From NCBI GenBank assembly GCA_026928325.1, contig JAIXKS010000007.1, forward strand, positions 160,631 through 213,000: a stretch of 52,370 nt of DNA, given 5' to 3'. This DNA is from Chitinophagales bacterium. Lineage in GTDB: Bacteria; Bacteroidota; Bacteroidia; Chitinophagales; Saprospiraceae. The position numbers and the translations under genes are program-made. The first letter of the stretch is position 1, and every line of letters begins with the position of its first letter. The notes beneath the pieces are model-generated. The model had not been told where the DNA came from, made no database searches, and saw only the letters and a program-made list of their open reading frames with translations. Below are positions 8,626 to 16,520 of the stretch, piece by piece.

Positions 8626-8824
8626 TAGCAATGGAATTTCTATATGATTTATATTTCAAAAACATTCAGGGAAAACCCTAGTTTTTAAGCTTAAAGGGAT
8701 ACAACTGGGAGTTTACACACAAAATATTTCTTTAATATATTGATATACAATACATTGCTATTTACTCACACAGAAATAAAGAAAATATTGTAGATAACTG
8801 GTACGCTATATAAAAGAAATGACC

Positions 8825-8832
8825 TATATTTG
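8825..8832 (+). promoter_or_regulatory. Putative -7 promoter element of folD
   Basis: TATATTTG followed by CA lies 26 bp before the ATG at 8858. It sits inside the extended ORF beginning at 8819, which argues that the 13 extra residues are not translated. Confidence 0.5.
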
Positions 8833-8857
8833 CATTGACCAAAATATTCCCCCCGTA

Positions 8858-9742
8858 ATGAAATTAATAGATGGAAAAGCAGTTGCAGAAGAGATCAAGA
8901 GTTTGACAAAAATCGAGCTCTATGATTTTACTAAAAGTAATAACCGTACCCCTACACTGGCTGCTATTTTAGTCGGTGATAATCCGGCGAGCAAGGCCTA
9001 CGTCAACAATAAAGTAAGAACCTGTAAAGAAATAGGATTCAATTCTTTACTCGTCAAGTTGCCCGCAGATATTTCTGAGGAGGATTTATTAGCCGAAGTA
9101 GAGAAGCTCAATAATAATGATGATGTTGACGGATTTATAGTTCAGCTTCCGCTACCGAAGCATATTGATGAAATCAAAGTGACGTTGGCCATTGATCACA
9201 AAAAAGATGTTGATGGATTTCACCCAATCAATTTTGGAAGAATGGCACAAGGACTACCTTGCTATCTTCCGGCTACACCTTACGGGATTACCATGCTTTT
9301 GGAGCGATACAACATCGAAACTGCCGGTAAGCATGTCGTGGTTGTCGGAAGAAGTAATATCGTAGGTACTCCGATTTCTATTTTACTTTCTAGGAAAACT
9401 AAACTCGGTGATGCAACGGTAACATTGGCACATAGTCGAACCAAAAATTTAAGTGACATAACACTCCAAGCTGATATTCTCATTGCTGCTATCGGTATTC
9501 CCGGGTTTATAACGGAAGACATGGTCAAAGAAGATGCAGTCGTTATCGATGTAGGTATCAACCGTGTAGAAAACCCAGATAATCCGGAAACCAATAAACT
9601 TGTTGGTGATGTTGACTTCGAAAATGTAAAAGGTAAATGTAGTTATATCACACCTGTACCTGGTGGTGTCGGACCTATGACCGTTATGGGATTAATCATG
9701 AACACACTCAAAGCTGCCAAAAAGGAAATTTATCCTTCTTAG
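8858..9742 (+). CDS. folD: Bifunctional methylenetetrahydrofolate dehydrogenase/cyclohydrolase FolD
   Basis: Interconverts 5,10-methylene-, methenyl- and 10-formyl-tetrahydrofolate, supplying one-carbon units. From ATG 8858 it is 294 residues, starting MKLIDGKAVAEEI as usual for FolD. Visible motifs are VGDNPASKAYVNNK (active-site Tyr and Lys), GFIVQLPLPKHI, the NADP site VVVGRSNIVGTPIS and the C-terminal TPVPGGVGPMTV. The upstream ATG at 8819 would add 13 residues that overlap a promoter-like sequence and is rejected. PrmA follows after 18 bp. Confidence 0.96.
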   Translation: MKLIDGKAVAEEIKSLTKIELYDFTKSNNRTPTLAAILVGDNPASKAYVNNKVRTCKEIGFNSLLVKLPADISEEDLLAEVEKLNNNDDVDGFIVQLPLPKHIDEIKVTLAIDHKKDVDGFHPINFGRMAQGLPCYLPATPYGITMLLERYNIETAGKHVVVVGRSNIVGTPISILLSRKTKLGDATVTLAHSRTKNLSDITLQADILIAAIGIPGFITEDMVKEDAVVIDVGINRVENPDNPETNKLVGDVDFENVKGKCSYITPVPGGVGPMTVMGLIMNTLKAAKKEIYPS

Positions 9743-9760
9743 TAACCGGACATTAATACT

Positions 9761-10582
9761 ATGACATCATATATTGCAGTAGAGGTTTATACCGTTGACG
9801 AAATCCTAATGGCTTTGTTATCAGCCTATGATTTTGATGCTTTTCACGAAGAAGAATCTTATTTTGTTGGTTATATATCCAAGACTTCCTTTGACGAAGC
9901 AACCGCAACCGAGATAAAAAAGCTGATTGAATCCTATAAGGTCGATTACAAAATATACGAAGTCGAAAATCAAAACTGGAATGCAATCTGGGAAGCTTCG
10001 TTTCAACCGGTCATTGTAGAAGATTTTTGTCAAGTAAGGGCTGATTTTCATCCGGCTGAACCCAATATCCAATACGATATTATCATCAATCCCAAAATGG
10101 CGTTTGGAACGGGACACCACGCTACAACCTATATGATGATTCAGTTGATGTCCGGCATAGACTTTAAAGAAAAGTCTGTATTTGACTTTGGTTGTGGAAC
10201 GGGTATTTTAGCTATTTTAGCTTCGAAAATGGGTGCACCGAGCATTGACGCCATAGATATCGAGCATGAAGCCTACCTCAACTCCTTAGAAAACGCAACC
10301 ATCAACCATACTGAAAATATCCAAGTTTTTGAAGGAGATCTCGATCAGATGCCGACAGCACAGTACGATGTCATCCTAGCCAATATCAATAGGAACATTC
10401 TATTGAAGTACGCTCCAAACTTAGCACAAAGATTGAAATCCCAAGGAGAAATACTACTTTCGGGCATTTTAAATGACGACGCTGCCTTAGTTACAGAAAC
10501 CTTTGAAAAACAAAACTTGCAATTCATCAACCAGATCGAAAGAGACAATTGGGTTTGCCTTCAATTTAAAAAAGTGGATTAG
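9761..10582 (+). CDS. prmA: Ribosomal protein L11 methyltransferase PrmA
   Basis: Trimethylates lysines and the N-terminus of ribosomal protein L11 using SAM. The 273-residue protein has an N-terminal recognition domain (about 1-95), a linker containing NPKMAFGTGHHATT, the SAM-binding FDFGCGTGILAI and the motif IV-like LANINRNILL. It is in the same direction as folD with 18 bp between them, so probably co-transcribed. It is slightly shorter than E. coli PrmA, as is usual in this phylum. Confidence 0.93.
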   Translation: MTSYIAVEVYTVDEILMALLSAYDFDAFHEEESYFVGYISKTSFDEATATEIKKLIESYKVDYKIYEVENQNWNAIWEASFQPVIVEDFCQVRADFHPAEPNIQYDIIINPKMAFGTGHHATTYMMIQLMSGIDFKEKSVFDFGCGTGILAILASKMGAPSIDAIDIEHEAYLNSLENATINHTENIQVFEGDLDQMPTAQYDVILANINRNILLKYAPNLAQRLKSQGEILLSGILNDDAALVTETFEKQNLQFINQIERDNWVCLQFKKVD

Positions 10583-10771
10583 CTAACGTTTAAATTTCCC
10601 TAAAGTTCTGCACTAATTAGCAAAAACAAAGCAGACGGATTCTTCTTTGTCAAGTCAGGAAATATCATGAGGTTATTCGAACATGTTATCAAAACTATTC
10701 TGATTTGATTCTACTTTGATACATTTAATCAAGTAAAATTGAGACAACGTAACTATAAATCTTTTCGAAAT

Positions 10772-10939
10772 TTAAAACGCATAAATCACCACGCTTTTCA
10801 AATGATCCTTGGTTTTGAACTGCTTAATATATCGGTCAGAATCACATTTTTTAACTTCTTTTGTAATAATGGAGTCATCAATTAATGAAATCAGCTGTCC
10901 GAAAACGGATTTTGTCGAAAAATGATTACTTTTGCTCAT
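10772..10939 (-). pseudogene. IS4-family transposase fragment (N-terminal, DUF4372-like)
   Basis: A 55-residue minus-strand stub starting MSKSNHFSTKSVFGQLISLI and continuing through KCDSDRYIKQFKTKDHLKSVV to a stop. This matches the N-terminal DUF4372-like region of Bacteroidota IS4-type transposases (FGQL, SD...K.FKTWDHL). The catalytic DDE part is absent: after IYAF a stop occurs and the following sequence shows no continuation. TAACTTTG on the minus strand at 10960-10967 would be its promoter. It is a dead remnant of an insertion sequence. The similarity is from memory of the family. Confidence 0.6.
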
Positions 10940-11063
10940 CGTAAAAATGTTTTGCAACACAAAGTTACGATTATTATGGGAAGCTATTTGCTTGGCTTCT
11001 CGTTTTTATCGGGCAACAATGATTTCAAATATAAGATTTTGAGCTGATTGTTTTTGTGTTTCT

Positions 11064-11071
11064 TATATTTG
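11064..11071 (+). promoter_or_regulatory. Putative -7 promoter element
   Basis: TATATTTG, 20 bp before the ATG at 11092, with TTTTG ending at 11041, 22 bp upstream, as a possible -33 box. Confidence 0.5.
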
Positions 11072-11091
11072 AACTTTAAAGCCAGTTTAGC

Positions 11092-12711
11092 ATGATACGA
11101 GACTATATATTTTTTACCATTTTCGTTCTTTTTATTTGTAGCTCCTGTGCTTTCAAAAGTAAGACTTTGTATTTTGATAGCATTGATTATTACGATGTTG
11201 CACAGCCGAAAGATGATGACTACCGCTACTCGATATATAGATACGTATATGATACGGTGTCGGATGTTGCTATTCCTGTTTTTGGAACGGTTCAAATCAG
11301 TGGAACAAATACTTCGTGTAAACTTCCTTTAAAGCCATTTAAGAAGGATATATCTAAAGAGCATTATGTTTTTTGGACATGCCATGAGGCTAACCCTTGG
11401 GTTTATACTGTATCTATCAAGAATGTAAAAGATTTGGGCGAAGTAGAAGAAACAGTTGAGCTAAAACATGGGCTTAAATCTACAAAGATTAAAGCGCTTA
11501 ATGACGCTCTTGTTCTGGTTTTAAAAGTTTTTGCGACCAATAAGGATGATTTAGACTTGGGAATCTACAATGCGCTTATTTCGCTTGAAGGGAGTATACC
11601 CGATTTTAACCAGAAGGTCAAGCAGATGTATAAAGAAAATCACATCAGTTATTTTGATGAATATTGGAGGAAGCTTCATACTTATCTTACGCCCTTAGAA
11701 TTATTAGCATATACTGATATTACTTTTGACAATGCTGATGACGCGGCCTTAGATTATTACCGCCTAACAATGGGATATAATTCTGTGCCGACCAATGCTC
11801 TGTTTACTTTTGACAGCACGTGTGTATCTTCTGATGTAATAGATGAGGCTTCTTTTATACAGCAAATCAACGCTGCAAAGGTAATTCTCTTTGGAGAAAA
11901 TCACTATGATCCTAAGACCAGGCGAGTGATAGCAACGATGCTAGATAAATTTAAAGAGGCAAGTTATACCGATATATTTTTTGAAGCATTGCAACTTAGG
12001 CATGGTGTATCTGATTCCGGACTATTAAGCATAGGAGACGGATTCTATACCAATGAATCTGAAATGGCCAATCTCGTACGTAAAGCGATGAAGAGTGGGT
12101 TTAGAGTGCATGCCTATGACGAGACATATACCTTTTGTGATACATGCAAAACCCAGTTTGATTTCTATAAATACAGAGAAACGTCGGCGATGAAAAACAT
12201 GCAAGATTCTGTCAGAAAGTATGATATTCCTAAATTTATCGTTGTAAGTGGTTTTGGTCACTCGTACAAATCGACCTTTAAAAACGGCAATGAGCCATTA
12301 GGCAAATTATTGGCTGATGAGTATGGCAATGATAGCGTCGTATCTATTAGGCTTTTTAACCAACAGCAACTTGACCTACCTGAGCATGTATCTTGGGCGG
12401 CTAAGCCTTGCGACCCACTAAAATATGATTATGAAATCATTTTTAATCCTGATTTTTACGCTATAGAGAGTAAAAATTATAAAACTCGTGGCTATGACAA
12501 AGTACTCAATCTCAAAAAGTATAAATTGGATAAAAATGTGATAAAGCTGATACCGAAGGAATTGTATAAAGAAAACTTAACGATACCCTATTTTACAAGT
12601 CATCCCGATAGTCCAAAACACTATTTAGTGCCAGTCTATAAGGGCGAATACGTTTTGATCGTTGAAAATAGATTTGGAAATAGAATGAAGAGGAAGTACA
12701 TAAAAATTTAA
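11092..12711 (+). CDS. Lipoprotein with ChaN/erythromycin-esterase-like domain
   Basis: A 539-residue protein with a lipoprotein signal (FVLFICSSCAF, Cys at about residue 20), so probably membrane-anchored. The N-terminal half (about 40-230) has no recognisable domain. The middle (about 255-420) contains AKVILFGENHYDPKTR, DIFFEAL, FRVHAYDE and FIVVSGFGHSYKS; this E-x-H / E-A / H pattern resembles the ChaN, TraB/TIKI and erythromycin-esterase superfamily, whose members include haem-binding proteins and metalloproteases. The C-terminal 110 residues are unassigned. It sits in an accessory patch beside a transposase stub. The domain is moderately supported; activity is unknown. Confidence 0.55.
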   Translation: MIRDYIFFTIFVLFICSSCAFKSKTLYFDSIDYYDVAQPKDDDYRYSIYRYVYDTVSDVAIPVFGTVQISGTNTSCKLPLKPFKKDISKEHYVFWTCHEANPWVYTVSIKNVKDLGEVEETVELKHGLKSTKIKALNDALVLVLKVFATNKDDLDLGIYNALISLEGSIPDFNQKVKQMYKENHISYFDEYWRKLHTYLTPLELLAYTDITFDNADDAALDYYRLTMGYNSVPTNALFTFDSTCVSSDVIDEASFIQQINAAKVILFGENHYDPKTRRVIATMLDKFKEASYTDIFFEALQLRHGVSDSGLLSIGDGFYTNESEMANLVRKAMKSGFRVHAYDETYTFCDTCKTQFDFYKYRETSAMKNMQDSVRKYDIPKFIVVSGFGHSYKSTFKNGNEPLGKLLADEYGNDSVVSIRLFNQQQLDLPEHVSWAAKPCDPLKYDYEIIFNPDFYAIESKNYKTRGYDKVLNLKKYKLDKNVIKLIPKELYKENLTIPYFTSHPDSPKHYLVPVYKGEYVLIVENRFGNRMKRKYIKI

Positions 12712-12856
12712 TAAATAATATGTAGCATTAAATGTATAAAATTAGGCTTAGAAAACGTTCTAATTACAAAAAGCAAATATTGGATTAAATAAATATTGCT
12801 TAATTAAAAAGTTGACTTTTAGCCTTGAATATATATTAAAAAATGATACAATTGAT

Positions 12857-13741
12857 ATGTTTAAATCATATTTAAAGTTAATTTCATTTATTGTGTTTTT
12901 TATTTTTAATACCATCTACGCAATAAGTCAAAATCCAACTATTAAGATTTTTTATGAAGATATATATCCATTTCTGGATGTAAATTACGATAAAGCAAAA
13001 AATGCTTATATCCAATATACTGCGATGAAAGCAACATCAAAGTTTCTTCCAAGCTTTCTAGAAAATTTAAGCTATTATGCTTTTGTAAATGATGATTTCG
13101 ATTTTGCATTTAGTTTAGCTGATTCTCTTATCCAAAATTATGGTTTTCAAATATCACCTCCAATCGGACAATTTGAAAAAAGCTATTTTTACGAACTTTT
13201 AGTATCCAAGAATGTGTATAATAAATTTTCAATGATTCAAGATTCTCTTTTGCCAATCTATTATAAGAATAACTTTAGAAGTCTATATGTTAAAGAAAGG
13301 ATAAACGAATGTGTTTTTAAGGATATTCTTTTGTCAAATATAATGTTTGAATTTCCAGATAGTTCATGTTTAAAAGAGCCTTATTATAGTATTTTATCAA
13401 ACGAGGATGCAATATCTATTAGCATTATTGAAAAAATCTGCAAAAAAGAGGGTAGAATGATAAATAATTTTGATCATGGAATAGAGACTGCCCAATATGT
13501 AGAATTTATTTTTCTGCATAGTTTGAAAAATCCCAAAAATATTGAAAGAATTAGACAAATATTATCTCAATATGCCGAATCAACGTATCTTGAAGGTAAA
13601 ATTGACTACAATTTATTTAAGCTTTTTGACAAATGGGAATATTATCATACAGGATATCAATCTTATGGTACAATAAAGGATGCTCCTTATAAATATAACA
13701 AATCAAAACTTATCAATAATGATTTTAATATTGACAAGTGA
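12857..13741 (+). CDS. Secreted protein, DUF6624-like C-terminus
   Basis: From ATG 12857 (preferred over TTG 12812) this is a 294-residue protein with a signal peptide (hydrophobic run SFIVFFIFNTIYAISQ). It is markedly AT-rich, more so than its neighbours. The C-terminal half resembles DUF6624 as I remember it: a dipeptide-rich region IIEKICKKEGR, then TAQYVEFIFLHSL, a helix IERIRQILSQYAE, LFDKWE and the terminal GYQSYGTI. Function of that family is not known. It follows the ChaN-like lipoprotein in the same direction, 145 bp away. Composition suggests recent acquisition. Confidence 0.5.
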   Translation: MFKSYLKLISFIVFFIFNTIYAISQNPTIKIFYEDIYPFLDVNYDKAKNAYIQYTAMKATSKFLPSFLENLSYYAFVNDDFDFAFSLADSLIQNYGFQISPPIGQFEKSYFYELLVSKNVYNKFSMIQDSLLPIYYKNNFRSLYVKERINECVFKDILLSNIMFEFPDSSCLKEPYYSILSNEDAISISIIEKICKKEGRMINNFDHGIETAQYVEFIFLHSLKNPKNIERIRQILSQYAESTYLEGKIDYNLFKLFDKWEYYHTGYQSYGTIKDAPYKYNKSKLINNDFNIDK

Positions 13742-13932
13742 AGAAGATATTGGATGACCCGAAAAAGAATTGATAGGCTGATTATATTCGGTATGATAGA
13801 AACGTAGATATTAAGCAATTGAAAATAGGCATTGTTGATAAAAAGTCGGTTCGATTCTATCAATCATTTTCATATCAGATTTTAAAATTTGACCATTAAA
13901 ATTAAAAAATGCACAAATTTTAAAAAAAGAGT

Positions 13933-13940
13933 TAAATTTG
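13933..13940 (+). promoter_or_regulatory. Putative -7 promoter element
   Basis: TAAATTTG followed by GCAC, 24 bp before ATG 13965. Its TTG is the same TTG that an ORF caller would take as the start at 13938, so ATG 13965 is the better start. Confidence 0.5.
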
Positions 13941-13964
13941 GCACTCCTTAACCAATCTTATCAA

Positions 13965-15068
13965 ATGCAGAAATACAAAAATATCTACGTAGGTGCTACG
14001 AGCCAACACGTAGGAAAAACGACTTCGACACTTGGCTTAGTTTCATCGTTTATGGGTCGTGGCCTAAAGGTTGGCTATTCAAAACCTGTTGGCCAAAAAT
14101 TTCTGGATATACAAAACTTAAGAGTAGATAAGGATACCATTTTATTTGCGGATTTGATACAGTTTGACATCATTCCCGAGGTACACAGCCCAATTATTTT
14201 AGGTCCTGGAGCTACCGAAGCTTTTCTAGACAACCCTAATTCTGAGGAGTTATACGATATGGTACGCCATGCCGAAGAATCCCTCAGCGCGACCAATGAA
14301 ATCGTTATTTATGAAGGTACCGGCCATCCTGGCGTGGGCAGTATAGCCGGCGTATCCAATGCCAAAGTCGCCAAACTACTCAATGCCGGTGTTATCATGG
14401 TCGTAGAAGGTGGTATCGGTAGCACCATAGATAAGCTCAACATGGCTACGGCATTATTTCGAGAAGAAGATGTACCCATCATCGGCGTGATAATCAATAA
14501 GGTCATCCCTGAAAAAATGGAAAAAGTTCGCCATTATGTAGGTAAATGGTTGGAAGCACAAGGTCTCCCACTCTTAGGACTGATGCCTTACGAAAAATCC
14601 CTAGCCTACCCCTTGATCAAATCAGTCTGTGAAGCTGTAAAAGGTGTAATTACTTATAATGCAGATCGAATAGACAACAAGGTAGAAAGCATCATAGCGG
14701 GATCCTTGATTGATTTAAAAGAACTCAAAGAATCTCAAGATTTGCTATTAATTACGGCGATACGTTCGATTAATGAGGCTATTCGAAAGATTGACATGAT
14801 ATCGACACATCACGGCATCAAAAGCTGTCCTCTATCCGGAATTGTAGCCACAGGTCAAGGAGAAATGGATAAATTTACCATTAAGTATATAGAAAAACAC
14901 AATCTTCCATTGATACGGACAGATCTTGATACTTATGGTGCCTACCTTCGTGTCAGCAAGATTGAAGTAAAAATCAATAGAAGCACACCATGGAAAATCA
15001 TGAAAGCCATAGAGATGATCGAAAAAAACATCGATCTCAACAAGATTTTGGAAGCGTGCAAACGCTAA
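13965..15068 (+). CDS. BioD-like ATPase with DRTGG-type domain
   Basis: A 367-residue protein. The first 200 residues are a P-loop dethiobiotin-synthetase/cobyrinate-synthase-like domain, with GATSQHVGKTTSTLGL near the N-terminus and KPVGQKF, YEGTGHPGVGS and VIINKV further on. The rest resembles the DRTGG-type domain that sits in front of the catalytic domain in long phosphotransacetylases. The acetyltransferase domain itself is missing, so this is a stand-alone regulatory-type module, known in several phyla but without an assigned reaction. It ends 16 bp from the convergent ddl gene. Confidence 0.75.
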   Translation: MQKYKNIYVGATSQHVGKTTSTLGLVSSFMGRGLKVGYSKPVGQKFLDIQNLRVDKDTILFADLIQFDIIPEVHSPIILGPGATEAFLDNPNSEELYDMVRHAEESLSATNEIVIYEGTGHPGVGSIAGVSNAKVAKLLNAGVIMVVEGGIGSTIDKLNMATALFREEDVPIIGVIINKVIPEKMEKVRHYVGKWLEAQGLPLLGLMPYEKSLAYPLIKSVCEAVKGVITYNADRIDNKVESIIAGSLIDLKELKESQDLLLITAIRSINEAIRKIDMISTHHGIKSCPLSGIVATGQGEMDKFTIKYIEKHNLPLIRTDLDTYGAYLRVSKIEVKINRSTPWKIMKAIEMIEKNIDLNKILEACKR

Positions 15069-15084
15069 TTTTTTTTTAAAATAA

Positions 15085-16179
15085 CTAATGGGTTACTGCT
15101 AGCGACTGCAATTGTTGGTGTCTAGACAAGGCCAAAGCTATCAATCTATCCAAAAGATCGCTATAAGACAATCCGGTCGCTGCCCAAAGTTTAGGATACA
15201 TACTGATACTGGTAAATCCAGGCATCGTATTAATTTCGTTAAGTACAATAGAAAAATCTGGTCTCAAAAAGAAGTCAACCCTAGACAAACCTTCTGCTCC
15301 AATGGCTTTGAAAGCCAGAATAGCCGTTTTTCGGATGTGATTACTTATTTCCGAAGGTATATCAGCCGGAATCATCAATCTAGCTCCTGTACTTGAGATA
15401 TATTTGGCTTCGTAAGAATAGAATACATCCGTTGGCATAATAGCACCAACCACAGAAGCCTCGGGATATTCATTGCCCAAAATAGCACATTCTACTTCAA
15501 TGCCCTCAATAGCTTCTTCGATTAATACTTTCCGATCATATTTGAATGCTGTATCAAGCGCAGCATAAAATGAAGTCTCATCTTCCACCTTACTAACACC
15601 TACGGAAGATCCTGCGTTGGCAGGCTTAACGAATAATGGCAATCCTAATTTTTCGACCACTTCTGTATATTGAAGTGTTTTTTGATTAGTCAAATCTGCA
15701 ATTACATAATCGGCAATAGGTATTCCCGCATCTCGCCACAAGCGTTTGGACATATCCTTGTCCATACCAACTGCCGATGCCATCACATCCACACCTACAA
15801 AGGCTACATTATTCATCCTAAAATACCCTTGCAAAACTCCATCTTCACCATTAGCACCATGCAACACCGGAAAAATAGCATCTATTTCTACGATAATTTC
15901 AAGGTTCATCCTATTAATTAAACGAGTTTTATCACCTTCTACATCCAATTCAACCGGAGTTTTAGACGGCAAAAGGGCGATTTGGGCTGGATTATCTGCA
16001 TTTTCAATATAAAAATCTCTTTCTTGAAGCCACCAATTGCCAAGCTTATCGATACCAACGACCGTAATATCATATTTATTTTTATCCAAAGCTTGAATGA
16101 CACTATTGCCTGAGATTAGAGAAATATTGTGTTCAGGAGACTTTCCACCTAAAAGCACTACCAGATGTAATCGAGCCAT
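15085..16179 (-). CDS. ddl: D-alanine--D-alanine ligase
   Basis: Makes D-Ala-D-Ala for peptidoglycan in the cytoplasm, using ATP. The 364-residue ATP-grasp enzyme shows VVLLGGKSPEHNISLISG at the N-terminus, HGANGEDGVLQGYF, GSSVGVSKV (omega-loop region), and the metal-binding VLNEINTMPGFTSISMYPKLW near the C-terminus. Length is typical of the longer Ddl type. A promoter-like TACTTTTG lies 37 bp upstream on the minus strand. It is not in a mur cluster. Confidence 0.95.
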   Translation of the reverse strand: MARLHLVVLLGGKSPEHNISLISGNSVIQALDKNKYDITVVGIDKLGNWWLQERDFYIENADNPAQIALLPSKTPVELDVEGDKTRLINRMNLEIIVEIDAIFPVLHGANGEDGVLQGYFRMNNVAFVGVDVMASAVGMDKDMSKRLWRDAGIPIADYVIADLTNQKTLQYTEVVEKLGLPLFVKPANAGSSVGVSKVEDETSFYAALDTAFKYDRKVLIEEAIEGIEVECAILGNEYPEASVVGAIMPTDVFYSYEAKYISSTGARLMIPADIPSEISNHIRKTAILAFKAIGAEGLSRVDFFLRPDFSIVLNEINTMPGFTSISMYPKLWAATGLSYSDLLDRLIALALSRHQQLQSLAVTH

Positions 16180-16520
16180 AATCTATTCATTTATTACAAC
16201 AAATCCATTTTCATCACAAAAGTAAGAATATAAACATATGATGTATTTATTTAATCTATAAATATTCACAAATAATTTTTAGTCAGCAGGGAATCTTGAT
16301 TTTTATCCCATGGTGGATTCTACGGCACATGGAGGCCAGAAAACACGAGTTTTACAAACAAATTAGCCATTTACTATATATTTATAAATTTGATTGTTCG
16401 AAAATTACCTTAATTTTATAAATATTCGTACTTTTACCCTTTGAATGATTTTGAATCAATATTACAGATTTCAAAAGGATTCATAACTTAGTTTTTAATG
16501 CATAAAAATTGAATTACAGC
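16180..16520. other. Intergenic region between ddl and the sigma-54 regulator
   Basis: 341 bp separating divergent genes. It holds the ddl promoter candidate (16217-16224, minus) and a weak TACTTTTA (16429-16436, plus) in front of the regulator. I see no further ORF, repeat or clear sigma-54 -24/-12 site. Confidence 0.5.
16217..16224 (-). promoter_or_regulatory. Putative -7 promoter element of ddl
   Basis: CAAAAGTA on the plus strand, i.e. TACTTTTG on the minus strand, 37 bp before the ddl start. No well-placed -33 TTG. Confidence 0.4.

Larger units (their letters stand above)
10583..11091. other. Intergenic region with transposase remnant
   Basis: 509 bp between prmA and the next gene. It holds the IS4-type N-terminal stub on the minus strand (10772-10939) with its promoter-like sequence (10960-10967), and a promoter-like TATATTTG on the plus strand at 11064. 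I saw no second terminal inverted repeat pairing with the stub. Confidence 0.5.
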
